Part shown: one piece after another, positions 33,601-40,804 of the stretch
How positions within the stretch are numbered: position 1 is the stretch's first letter
Layout: each line of letters begins with the position of its first letter
Assembly: GCA_035269105.1 (NCBI GenBank)
Contig: DATFJP010000008.1
Location: 1 to 40,804 of the forward strand
Reading direction: 5' to 3'
DNA from: JAQYVZ01 sp035269105
GTDB lineage: Bacteria > Desulfobacterota > Desulfuromonadia > Desulfuromonadales > BM103
DNA: 40,804 nt
The notes under the pieces: model-generated
The model's input: the letters and a program-made list of their open reading frames with translations, nothing else
Told to the model about the DNA's origin: nothing
The model's database searches: none
Translations under genes and position numbers: made by a program

Positions 33601-36600
33601 GACCCATTTCCAGAAAAACCCTGACGCCGTCGGCGTAGAGTTTCTCGATGACCTGAGTGTAGTCCACCGTTGCCAAGGCCTGCTGGAGGATGGCCTCGGC
33701 AGCGCTCTCATCGGTGACCTGGTAGCGATCACCTTGCGCGGAACAGTAAAAATCGATTCCCGCCGGCGGGGTCGTCGGGAACAGATGCAGTCTGCGGTAG
33801 GCTTCGGCGACCTGCTCGACAACCTCGCAGTGCACGGTCGTTACGCCCTGCAGGGGCAGCAGGTGGCAGCCGAGCCGGGTGACCAACTCGTCGAGCTGGC
33901 GGCGATCACCGCCGACGACGCATTCCAGGTAAGTGTTGACGATCAACAGGTAAACGTGTGGCAAGCCCGCCAAAGCTTCTTGCACCGCCGCGGCCGGGAC
34001 ATCGACCAGGCCCAGGGCCCAGTCGACGCGCTGGTCGGCCGGCAGCTTCCAGGCGCGGGCGGCGGCCCGGCAATCCCCCGCCAGTTCCTTGACGAACAGG
34101 GAGGAATCTTCCAGACGCTGCAGCATGCCGTCCCGATCGGTCCAGGCGCGGAGGGCAAAGAGGCCGGCGGCTTCACCCAGGCTGTAGCCGCTCACGGCAT
34201 GAGGCTCGATGCCGAAGCTGCGCACCAGGTCGCTGACTGCGGTGCCCAGAGCCACCTGGCCGATGACCAGGGCATTATGGTCGCCGTGGACCGCATCGGC
34301 CAGGGTCTGCTTCCAGAAGTGCTGGGGCAGGAACTGTTTCGCCAGATTCCGGTTTTTGCCGTCCTGGCTGCGGAATATTTGGGGCCATTGGAGCGACAGC
34401 TCGCGCCCCATGCCGGCAAAGTGATTTCCCGACCCGGGAAAGATAAAAGCAATCCGGCCTTCCGGAGTTAACGGCCGGGGCGCATAGAAGGTTCTGTCCC
34501 GAAAGCCGGGCAAAAGTTCGGCACTGCCCTGGGTGCCGAACCCACGCTCCGGATTTTTCTCGAGGCTGGCGACCGCCTGCCTGAGTTGGGTGAGCAAGCC
34601 CTGCCGGTCGGCAGCGACCAGGGAGACGCAGAGCTGCCGGGACGGTTCAGGCGCGACCTGCTGCAGCCAGCGGGCCGCCAGAGTCTCCACTTGGGCATCC
34701 CCGGCCTCCGCCAGGAAGCCCTCCAGCCGGGACGCTTTTTCCAGAAGGCCGGCGGCGTCATCAGCTTCCAGGCAAAACAGGGCCTCCCGGCGCGGCCCCA
34801 GCGGCTGACGCGTCAGCTGATGGGCATTCTCCCGGGTTTTGCCGTGCGCATATTCTTCCAGCAGCGCGTGACAGCAGCTGCCGTCCACCGCCAGGGAACT
34901 GACCAGCGCCTTGCGCGGACCGTCGCTGCGGTTGCGCAGCCAGTGCCGGGGCTCCGTCGGCAGGAGGAAATCCCGCTTGCCGCGGATCCATTCGTAGCGG
35001 GGAGCTTCGATATTGCGCAACGGCGGAATCACCTGCCGGTCGAGGCAGAGCGCCGCCTTGACCAGAGAGGCGAGCCCGGCGGCCGCGCCGGCATGGCCTA
35101 TATCCGCCTTGGCGCTGCCCACGTAGCAGGGCTGGTCGTTGCGCTCGGCGCCAAAAAAGTCGCCAAGAGCATTCGCTTCCAGGCGATCGATCTCGGGCCG
35201 GCCGCAGCCTTCGGCTTCCAGATAGCCGACCTCGCCAGGCCTGACCCCGGTATTCTGGAAGGTCCTTTCCAGGGCGAGGTCATAGGTTTCGCGCTCGGGG
35301 TCCGGCTGGTGGCCGGTTCCCCCCACGGCGGAGCCGATGCCCCGGATGACCGCGTAGATCCGGTCGCCGTCCTGTTGGGCATCCTCGAGCCGCTTCAGCA
35401 CGACGGCCGCAGCCCCTTCGCCGATAATGCCGCCGTCGGCCTGCTTGTCGAAAGGCGTAGCGCAGCCTTTGGCGGAAAAGGGCACCAGGGCGTGGCGGCC
35501 CAGCACCGCGCGCAGATCGCCGGCCAGGTCGACGGCACCGACCAGGGCGCGGTTGACCGAGCCTTCCTGCAAGGCGCGGAGGCCGACTTCCAGGGCACGC
35601 AGCCCGGAGTTTTCTTCACCCGAGATGGTGAAGCTCGGCCCGCCGATCCGGAATTCCTTGGCAATCCGGCTGGCCACGATACTGCCGAGAGCTCCCATGA
35701 CCCGATTGGCGGTCAGGGGCGGACCGGCCGCCTCACGCAGATCGGCCAGCCACTCCGCCATCTGCTGCTCGGTCAGATCGAGCCCGAGCTGCTCCGCCCA
35801 GACTTTTATCTGCTTTTGCAGCCCCCAGCGCAATGCGAAATTGGTGGCGTTGAGATCCAGGCCGGTGCCGATGAAAACTCCGGTAAACAGCAGGTCTTCC
35901 TTGTGCAGACCGGAATCGTTCAGCGCCTGTTCGGCCACCTGCAGCATCAGCAACTGCCGCGGCAGCATCTCTTCCAGCTCGCGCGGGGGAATCCGGAATC
36001 TGCCGGGGGCGGAGGCGACCTGCTCGATGAAATGCCCCCTGAACGCGACCTGGTCGAGACCGGCCTGCTCGAACCAGCTGCAGCGCTCGGCACCCCACCA
36101 GGAAAGCGGTGGCCGGGGGGCGGTTTTATCCGGGCAGCCCAGGACCCGGTACTGGAATGCTTCAAGGCCGGCCCAGGGTCCGAACTCGGCACCCAAGCCG
36201 ACGATGGCAACCGGCTGGTTGGGGCGCTGGAACGACGGCGGGAAAGTGACCGAGCCTTTCACGGGTTTAGGCGGCTGCCATTCCTCGATGAGGAGATGGG
36301 CATTGATGCCGCCGAAGCCAAAAGCGCTGATCGCCGCACGGCGGGGCACGTCGGGCTGACGGGACTGCCAGGGCTGGGGCTGGTCCAGGACCCGGAAGGG
36401 GCTGGAGGAAAGAGCGATATCCCGGGCCGGGCTGCTGTAGTTGGCCGTCGGCGGCAGGGTCTGTTCCTGCAGAGCCAACAGTGTTTTCATCAGGGCCGCC
36501 GAGCCTGCGGCCGTCAGCAGGTGGCCAACGTTCGACTTGACTGAGCCGATCACGCACTGGCCGGTTTGCCACTCCTCTTCCCCCCACAGCGCCTGCAGGC

Positions 36601-37618
36601 TGCTGAATTCGACGGCGTCGCCGACCGGGGTGCCGGTGGCATGGCATTCCACGAGGTCGACATCGCCCGGTGCCCAGCCGGCTTGCCGGTAGGCAGCGCG
36701 CATGGCCCGCAGCTGCCCTTCGCTGGCCGGCGCCAGCAAGCTGCCGCCCAGGTCATTGGCAAGCCCGATGCCGCGGATCACGGCATAAATGCGGTCCTTG
36801 TCGCGAACGGCGTCTTCGGTCCGTTTCAGCAGAAACATGCCGCAGCCTTCGCCGACCACCAGCCCATTGCCCTTCTCGTCGAAGGGAGAACAGGTCCCGG
36901 TGGGAGACAAGGCCCGCAATTGCGAAAAGCCCATCTGGGTATAGAGAGAGTCCGGCCGGGACAAGCCCCCCGCCAGCATGGCGTCTGCCCGGCCGGCGAC
37001 CAGTTCGTCGACGGCCAGCTTGAGAGCGTACAGGGAGGAGGCACAGGCTGCATCGAGCGTGAAACAGGTCCCCTGCAGGCCGAGGGACTTGGCCAGGATG
37101 CCGGCCGGCAGCCCCGCCACGTAGCGGTTGACCGGATCAGGAGACGCCTCCCCCCCATCCAGGTCCCGGCCCAGGGCCTGCTCTGCGAAGGTCGCACCCA
37201 GGTAGGCCCTGGCCAGTGCCGAGGACTTTTCGCTGGGCAGGCAAAGATTGCCGAGAATGGTGCCGACCCGTTCGCCGGCTGGAGCACCGCCGTCCAGATA
37301 GGCTTGGCGGCCGGCGTGCAGCATCAGGTAGAACATCGGGTCGAGGTCGGCCAGGAAATCGGCGGAGATGTCCAGGTCATCGAGGCAGAGATCGGCCAGG
37401 GATTGTTCGACGAAACAGGCCCGGTCGGAGTAGACCCTGTCGGCCGCGCCGACCCTGGGGTCATAAACCGCGTCGGCGGAGAGCAGCCAGCGCCCTTGCG
37501 GAGGGCGACGCGCCGTGTTCACCTTTTCGCAGATGTTGGCCCAGAAACGCTGCAGGGTCGGCGACTGAGGAAAAATGCCGCCGACCCCGACAATGGCCAC
37601 CGATTTGCCGTGTTTCAT
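30611..37618 (-). CDS. PfaC/Pfa3-like synthase: KS-CLF-AT-DH-DH
   Basis: A 2335-residue multidomain protein of the PUFA-synthase (secondary lipid) family. Domains in order: ketosynthase (about 5-450; C192 in DAACASS, H326, H366); a second KS fold without the cysteine (about 468-920; E669 at that position), the chain-length factor; an acyltransferase (about 1052-1380; S1146 in GYSLGEA); a Pro/Ala-rich linker with a helix (1425-1560); then four hot-dog folds forming two FabA/FabZ-like dehydratases. Their catalytic-looking halves carry H1843 with E1857 and H2235 with E2249; the other halves (about 1590-1735 and 2015-2165) lack them. AT inside this subunit resembles myxobacterial Pfa3 rather than Shewanella PfaC; no acylglycerol-phosphate acyltransferase follows. 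It starts two bases after the PfaA-like stop, so both are made from one message. Confidence 0.93.
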   Translation of the reverse strand: MKHGKSVAIVGVGGIFPQSPTLQRFWANICEKVNTARRPPQGRWLLSADAVYDPRVGAADRVYSDRACFVEQSLADLCLDDLDISADFLADLDPMFYLMLHAGRQAYLDGGAPAGERVGTILGNLCLPSEKSSALARAYLGATFAEQALGRDLDGGEASPDPVNRYVAGLPAGILAKSLGLQGTCFTLDAACASSLYALKLAVDELVAGRADAMLAGGLSRPDSLYTQMGFSQLRALSPTGTCSPFDEKGNGLVVGEGCGMFLLKRTEDAVRDKDRIYAVIRGIGLANDLGGSLLAPASEGQLRAMRAAYRQAGWAPGDVDLVECHATGTPVGDAVEFSSLQALWGEEEWQTGQCVIGSVKSNVGHLLTAAGSAALMKTLLALQEQTLPPTANYSSPARDIALSSSPFRVLDQPQPWQSRQPDVPRRAAISAFGFGGINAHLLIEEWQPPKPVKGSVTFPPSFQRPNQPVAIVGLGAEFGPWAGLEAFQYRVLGCPDKTAPRPPLSWWGAERCSWFEQAGLDQVAFRGHFIEQVASAPGRFRIPPRELEEMLPRQLLMLQVAEQALNDSGLHKEDLLFTGVFIGTGLDLNATNFALRWGLQKQIKVWAEQLGLDLTEQQMAEWLADLREAAGPPLTANRVMGALGSIVASRIAKEFRIGGPSFTISGEENSGLRALEVGLRALQEGSVNRALVGAVDLAGDLRAVLGRHALVPFSAKGCATPFDKQADGGIIGEGAAAVVLKRLEDAQQDGDRIYAVIRGIGSAVGGTGHQPDPERETYDLALERTFQNTGVRPGEVGYLEAEGCGRPEIDRLEANALGDFFGAERNDQPCYVGSAKADIGHAGAAAGLASLVKAALCLDRQVIPPLRNIEAPRYEWIRGKRDFLLPTEPRHWLRNRSDGPRKALVSSLAVDGSCCHALLEEYAHGKTRENAHQLTRQPLGPRREALFCLEADDAAGLLEKASRLEGFLAEAGDAQVETLAARWLQQVAPEPSRQLCVSLVAADRQGLLTQLRQAVASLEKNPERGFGTQGSAELLPGFRDRTFYAPRPLTPEGRIAFIFPGSGNHFAGMGRELSLQWPQIFRSQDGKNRNLAKQFLPQHFWKQTLADAVHGDHNALVIGQVALGTAVSDLVRSFGIEPHAVSGYSLGEAAGLFALRAWTDRDGMLQRLEDSSLFVKELAGDCRAAARAWKLPADQRVDWALGLVDVPAAAVQEALAGLPHVYLLIVNTYLECVVGGDRRQLDELVTRLGCHLLPLQGVTTVHCEVVEQVAEAYRRLHLFPTTPPAGIDFYCSAQGDRYQVTDESAAEAILQQALATVDYTQVIEKLYADGVRVFLEMGPGNSCSRMIGSILGERPHLARSACAPGGDAVSLLLRLLGQCLAERVPVDLCALYPAESTVVRQEHSGARIGTVIGGRDFRRVAPPVAENQQPTADDDEAPVAAAAMAGRSPAIPESPAPAAAPIADPAIAGFERLRQEGLAAHAAYLDFSSSLGQAITTNMALQMQLLERMLAAGERIPALADRQEREQASAEPAAPATLPTAAAAAPGPARQTTPPPAFDRSMCLEFAVGSIAKMLGPEFAAIDRHPTRVRLPDEPLMLVDRILTVEGEPRSLTGGRVVTEHDVTADRWYLDGGRIPTCIAVEAGQADLFLSAYLGIDFVTRGLAVYRLLDAVVTFHRSLPVPGDVIRYDIKIDHFFRQDQTYLFRFNFEATVNGEPLLSMQNGCAGFFSAQELAAGQGIVQTRLDLQPQTGTLADDWRELVPMRKEAYDETQVAALYRGDLAACFGEAFAALDLERPYTLPGGQLKLVDRVLELDPNGGRYGLGLIRAEMDIHPEDWFLTCHFCDDNVMPGTLMYECCMHTLRIFLLRLGWIGEQGQTWCEPVPGVDSGLKCRGQVIDTTRKVTYQVSIKELGYRPEPFAIVDALMYADGKPIVAIPDMSVRLAGLDRQQVEKLWAGEPAAETAASAARTDSRGSRPALYDYGKILAFSDGKPSEAFGEAYRIFDQERKIARLPRPPYQFLDRIVDVTGEAFQMTAGATCVAEYDVPPDAWYFAAERAATMPFAVLLEIGLQPCGWLAAYLGSALTSDTDLKFRNLDGNAVQHRAVTAGSGTLTTRVEMTSISRSGGMIIQAYAFEISDSQGPVYTGDTVFGFFSAESLAQQVGIRQAEQYRPSAAEAARGKCFDYPVEAPFPQAGLRMIDTIELLIADGGPEQLGFIRGSKRVDPAEWFFAAHFYQDPVCPGSLGLESMLQLLKVVAFERWGVSRESRFESIALDEGHLWNYRGQIVPGNEQVVVEAVVTAVDDAQRLLRADGYLAVDGRIIYRMKDFSLRLV

Positions 37619-37620
37619 GC

Positions 37621-40600
37621 TCAGGCAGCCCCCTGCAGCTTGTTGCGCTGGAAACTTTCATTCAGGGAGGCATCGATCACGCACTCGTAATCCTCCAGCC
37701 GGGCCAGCAAAGACCCCGAGGTCAGGTCCAGGAATTCGATCCAGGCGGTCGCCTTGCTGGCATTGTCACGGCAGAGCCGGACCCGGATTTCAGCGCCGTC
37801 TTCGGGGAACTTTTCGACATACTGACGATACCGTCCGGCGAAGACCGGCAGGGAGCCGGCCTGATACTTCTCGAAACTCCAGAGAATCATCAGCTGAAAG
37901 GCGCTGTCCAGGGCCAGGGGATCGGCCAGCCAGGCATTGCGCAGGGGCTGACTGATCCATTCCGCAGGCAGGGGCGCCGGCCTGGCCAAGGCGGTGATGC
38001 CTTCCGGAGAGCAGCCGATCATTTCCCTGAGGCCATGAAAGTCGGACCCGTGGAACAGCCTTTCCGGCCGATAGATTTCGGCGATGCCGCGCGGATAGTC
38101 CGGCAGGGACAGGGCTGCGGCAGGCTCTCTGCCGGCGGGGAGATGGCCGGCGAGCACGATCTTGGCCCGGGCGTGCACGAAATGCTGGCCCTGCCCGTCG
38201 GTACCGGACAATTCCACCGGCACCACATGGAAGCCGTCGCTTTTGAAAGCCTTGCCGGTCATGACCTGCAGCGCATGCTGCTGTCCCGGTTCGAGAGTGA
38301 CGCCCTTCAAAACGCGCAAGTCATTGAACCCGTGGAACTTCAAACCCGGGTTTTCATGAATGGCGCCGTGGGCCAGCCATTCGACCATGACCGCCATCGG
38401 CAGGACCGCTTTGGTATCGATGACATGGGACTTCAGGAAGGGAAACTGGTCAATGGATAATTCCAGTTCGAGGGCCCGGGAGACATAAATGTTGGGGTGC
38501 GGCTGCGGCTGATGATCGACGTGGGCCGCCTTGCTGGAACCGAGAATCACCAGTTCCACCGGCCCACCGGCCGGGGTGGACAACTCCTTGAGCAGGTAAT
38601 CGGCCCCTGCCCGCAGGTCGATCACCTCGACACCTTCCCGGGCAAATATGTCTTTCAATGCCGGGGTCACCATACCACCGTCCCAGGGCCCCCAGTTCAG
38701 GGACAACACCCGGCACTCCGGCCGCTGCCGGGCCTGCTGCTGGGCCAGTTTGTTCAACACTTCATTGGCCACCGCGTAGTCGACCTGTCCGCTGCGTCCG
38801 AACCGCCCGGTCGACGAGGAGAACAACGCCATGAACTGCAGGTCATCACTCTGCGTGGCCTCCAGCAGGGCGCGCAGTCCGGCCACCTTGGTCGAATAAA
38901 CCTCTGCGAACTGCTCGCTCGTCTTGTCTTCGATCAACCGGTCCGCCAGGACGCCGGCACCGTGAATCAGGCCCCTGACCGGACCGTATTCGCTGCGGAT
39001 TTCTTCGAGAATCCCGCTCACCGCAGCCGCATCCCGAAGGTCGACGGAACGGTAAACGACCTGGCCGCCCGCGTCGCGGATCCGCTGCAGGTTGTTGGCG
39101 ATTTCCCGGCCGCGCAGAACCTGCTGATACTGATCCTCAAGGGCGCGGGGTTTCAGGGGTTGAGTCGCATTTGCGGCCAAACCCTGCTTGATATCCGCCT
39201 CGCTCGACAAGCCGGACAGCCATGCCGGTTCCGCTTCGGCAAGCGCACTGCGCCCGAGCAGCAGCAGGGTCGCCCGACAGGAAGAGGCCAAAGCCACGGC
39301 CGCTTCGGCGGTGACGCCGCGGGCGCCGCCGCTGATCACAACCAGATCGCCCACGGCCAGCGGCGGCGGCAGCTCGTCTTCGGGCAGGCGTGCTTCCGTG
39401 AGTTTAAGGGTCTGCAGGCCCTGACCGGTCACGCCGACTTCCACAGGCCCGTCGACCAACAGTTCATCGACAATCAGCTGCGCCGCCTTTTCCGGATCGT
39501 CCATCTCAGGTGCCAGATCCAGGGCCTTGCAGTGCACAGCGGGCCATTCGAGCCCGGCGGTTTTGGCCAAGCCGGCCAGTCCGCCGGAAACGGCGTCGGC
39601 CGGGACCGGTCCCGGTGGCAGACCAAATCCCCCGTTCAGGCGGGACACGGTGGCCAGCAGGGCCTCTCCCTGGCGGGCCGCCTCCTGCAGCCGGCCGGAC
39701 GCTTTCTGCACCAGACGGAAGGCCTGGTCGAGCATTCGGTCGTTTGCACCCGCCGCCGGGGCCAGCAGGACAAGCCCGGCCAGGGATGCCGGCACCTCCA
39801 GGGTTTCCGAATCCTCGTAAGCCACCTTGACCGGCTCGAGCTGCAAGTCTTTCAGCCGTTGACAGATGACATCGGTCAACGGCGAGCCATCCTCGCCGAC
39901 CCAGACCGTCTTGCCTCTGTCCAGTGCGAAGCGGGCTCGATCGCCTCTGGCTTGCAGGGGGACCACTTTCAGAACCTTCCGCTCGATGCCTTCGCCCGTC
40001 TGCACGGGATCAAGGGCCCGACGCTGGGAGGGCCGCTCGTCGACGGCCCCGGACACACTGGCCAGGAAGTCAATAATCTGCGCCACCGTCTGCAGGGTGC
40101 CAAGGTGTTCCGGCTTGATGGCCGGCGCCGCCGGCAGTTCCTCCTGCAGCGCCGACAGAATCTCCACCCGCTTGATCGAGTCGATCCCCAGGTCGGCATC
40201 CAGTGCCATCTCCGGCTCCAGCATCTCCACCGGGTAACCGGTCTTGGCCGCGATCACATTCATGAGCGCCGCCGCCACCGCTTCCCGGTCGATCGCCGCT
40301 CCGGCGGCCGTTTCCTCGGTCGCAGCCGTCTGACCGCTGGCGGCCGCTTCCAGGTGGGCGACGATCTGCCCCAGCGTCTGCAGGCCGCCCAGGTCCTCCG
40401 GACGCACCGCCGGCGCCTCGGGAAGCCGCTCCTGCAGAGCCGACAGAATCTCCACCCGCTTGATCGAATCGATCCCCAGGTCGGCGTCCAGCGCCATCTC
40501 CAGTTCCAGCATCTCCACCGGGTAGCCGGTCTTTTCCGCCACCACCTCCAGCAGCACCTCGCCGGCCCGCCCGCTCGCCGCGGCGGGTGCGGCCGGTGCA

Positions 40601-40804
40601 ACCGGTGCAGCCGGGGCCGGCCTGGCTGCCGAAGAGGGCGTTGTCGCCGGTTCTGCCGGCACCGACGGTACCGACGGTGACGCGGCAGCAGGGGCTTGCT
40701 CTGCAACGGCCGGCGGCGTCTGCTTGTCAACCCCGGCCGAGGTCGGGGCCGGACGCCCACCACGCAGCAAAGTCTGCTGCTGTTGGATCAGTTCCAGGAA
40801 AGAG
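37621..40804 (-). CDS. PfaA-like synthase, C-terminal part (ACP-ACP-KR-DH), truncated by the window
   Basis: The frame is open to the right edge, so the gene begins beyond it; at least 1060 residues are visible. Counting from a TTG at 40770: an Ala/Pro-rich linker, ACP1 (S102) and ACP2 (S198), both with the PUFA-synthase signature LGIDSIKRVEIL; a ketoreductase around 250-730, with the NADPH motif GGARGV at 481 and Y665 in VDYAVAN; and a PKS-type dehydratase at 765-1040 with H782 followed nine residues later by P791, and D955 with Q959 (DxxxQ). KS and malonyl-transferase are expected upstream. The apparent TTG start is not a real start because coding continues before it. With the next gene it forms an iterative synthase that extends and dehydrates acyl chains. 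Confidence 0.93.
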   Translation of the reverse strand, partial: SFLELIQQQQTLLRGGRPAPTSAGVDKQTPPAVAEQAPAAASPSVPSVPAEPATTPSSAARPAPAAPVAPAAPAAASGRAGEVLLEVVAEKTGYPVEMLELEMALDADLGIDSIKRVEILSALQERLPEAPAVRPEDLGGLQTLGQIVAHLEAAASGQTAATEETAAGAAIDREAVAAALMNVIAAKTGYPVEMLEPEMALDADLGIDSIKRVEILSALQEELPAAPAIKPEHLGTLQTVAQIIDFLASVSGAVDERPSQRRALDPVQTGEGIERKVLKVVPLQARGDRARFALDRGKTVWVGEDGSPLTDVICQRLKDLQLEPVKVAYEDSETLEVPASLAGLVLLAPAAGANDRMLDQAFRLVQKASGRLQEAARQGEALLATVSRLNGGFGLPPGPVPADAVSGGLAGLAKTAGLEWPAVHCKALDLAPEMDDPEKAAQLIVDELLVDGPVEVGVTGQGLQTLKLTEARLPEDELPPPLAVGDLVVISGGARGVTAEAAVALASSCRATLLLLGRSALAEAEPAWLSGLSSEADIKQGLAANATQPLKPRALEDQYQQVLRGREIANNLQRIRDAGGQVVYRSVDLRDAAAVSGILEEIRSEYGPVRGLIHGAGVLADRLIEDKTSEQFAEVYSTKVAGLRALLEATQSDDLQFMALFSSSTGRFGRSGQVDYAVANEVLNKLAQQQARQRPECRVLSLNWGPWDGGMVTPALKDIFAREGVEVIDLRAGADYLLKELSTPAGGPVELVILGSSKAAHVDHQPQPHPNIYVSRALELELSIDQFPFLKSHVIDTKAVLPMAVMVEWLAHGAIHENPGLKFHGFNDLRVLKGVTLEPGQQHALQVMTGKAFKSDGFHVVPVELSGTDGQGQHFVHARAKIVLAGHLPAGREPAAALSLPDYPRGIAEIYRPERLFHGSDFHGLREMIGCSPEGITALARPAPLPAEWISQPLRNAWLADPLALDSAFQLMILWSFEKYQAGSLPVFAGRYRQYVEKFPEDGAEIRVRLCRDNASKATAWIEFLDLTSGSLLARLEDYECVIDASLNESFQRNKLQGAA
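40141..40533 (-). repeat. Tandem ACP repeat, near-identical DNA
   Basis: The DNA for the two carrier domains is repeated with a 288-base (96-codon) period. The segment starting at 40141 and that starting at 40429 differ at about seven positions over roughly 105 bases when compared by eye, mostly at third codon positions. The carrier serines lie at about 40177-40179 and 40465-40467. Further copies may lie beyond the edge, since PUFA synthases usually have four to nine. Confidence 0.85.

Noticed and set aside
34586..36544. A 652-codon plus-strand frame opposite KS/CLF/AT
   Set aside because: Shadow of the real domains; no motif, no ribosome site and no neighbour in the same direction.
38497..40680. 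A 727-codon plus-strand frame opposite the PfaA-like gene
   Set aside because: Shadow. Its Arg/His/Gln/Leu-rich repeats simply reflect the complementary strand of the ACP repeats.
30611..40804. Heterocyst-glycolipid or ordinary type I PKS
   Set aside because: The LGIDSIKRVEIL tandem ACPs, a CLF after KS and two double hot-dog dehydratases are the PUFA-synthase pattern, and modular PKS lacks these.
1..40804. tRNA, rRNA, insertion sequences, prophage or attachment sites
   Set aside because: None recognised by eye. The single HNH gene has no mobile neighbours and no flanking repeats were seen.

Overview
This is a GC-rich bacterial chromosomal window of ordinary, densely packed genes. It ends in a large secondary-lipid cluster that runs off the right edge. 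Several things together suggest a deltaproteobacterium of the Desulfuromonas/Geobacter/Pelobacter type (Desulfuromonadales). These are the glycogen block (phosphohexomutase-like gene, galT, a giant GH13 protein, glgA), a rubredoxin-lipB-lipA-trxB string, a UPF0251/NifX-like pair, and oleABCD beside a PUFA-synthase-like system. There is no rRNA, tRNA or ribosomal protein marker in the window, so this assignment is inference.

Left third, plus strand. A partial sugar-phosphate mutase-type gene (1-846) is followed by galT, a 1123-residue GH13 protein, glgA and a small acidic gene overlapping the glgA end; together they look like a glycogen/maltodextrin operon. A small HNH nuclease gene stands alone on the minus strand. 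Then come trkA and trkH (potassium uptake), a heptanucleotide GGTGATC tandem repeat, a membrane-anchored alpha/beta hydrolase, and a PiT phosphate permease with a PhoU-like tail. A perfect 38-base palindrome separates the permease from convergent genes.

Middle. A minus-strand run of degP/degQ-like protease, an 89-residue conserved-looking protein, rluD, pgeF and a REC-winged helix-BTAD response regulator probably forms one operon, with a promoter candidate in front of the protease. A HAD phosphatase (minus) is divergent from elbB (plus). elbB is followed by rubredoxin (52 residues), lipB, lipA and trxB, tightly coupled. Convergent to them on the minus strand lie a NifX/NifB-like protein, a UPF0251 helix-turn-helix protein and an IscU-like scaffold. 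The NifX-like gene has a good sigma70-type promoter whose -10 lies inside a 28-base dyad, a likely operator.

Right third, all minus strand. Transcription runs from the right edge leftwards: a PfaA-like multidomain synthase (only two ACPs, a ketoreductase and a PKS-type dehydratase are in the window; KS and AT would lie beyond it), a 2335-residue PfaC/Pfa3-like protein (KS, chain-length factor, AT, two double hot-dog dehydratases), oleA, oleB, oleC, oleD, and an Sfp-type phosphopantetheinyl transferase. PUFA-type synthase, head-to-head condensation, reduction, beta-lactone formation, decarboxylation and the ACP-activating enzyme are therefore in one block. The simplest reading is a dedicated pathway for long-chain polyunsaturated hydrocarbons. 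It is the most interesting system here. No PfaD-type enoyl reductase and no thioesterase are visible in the window.
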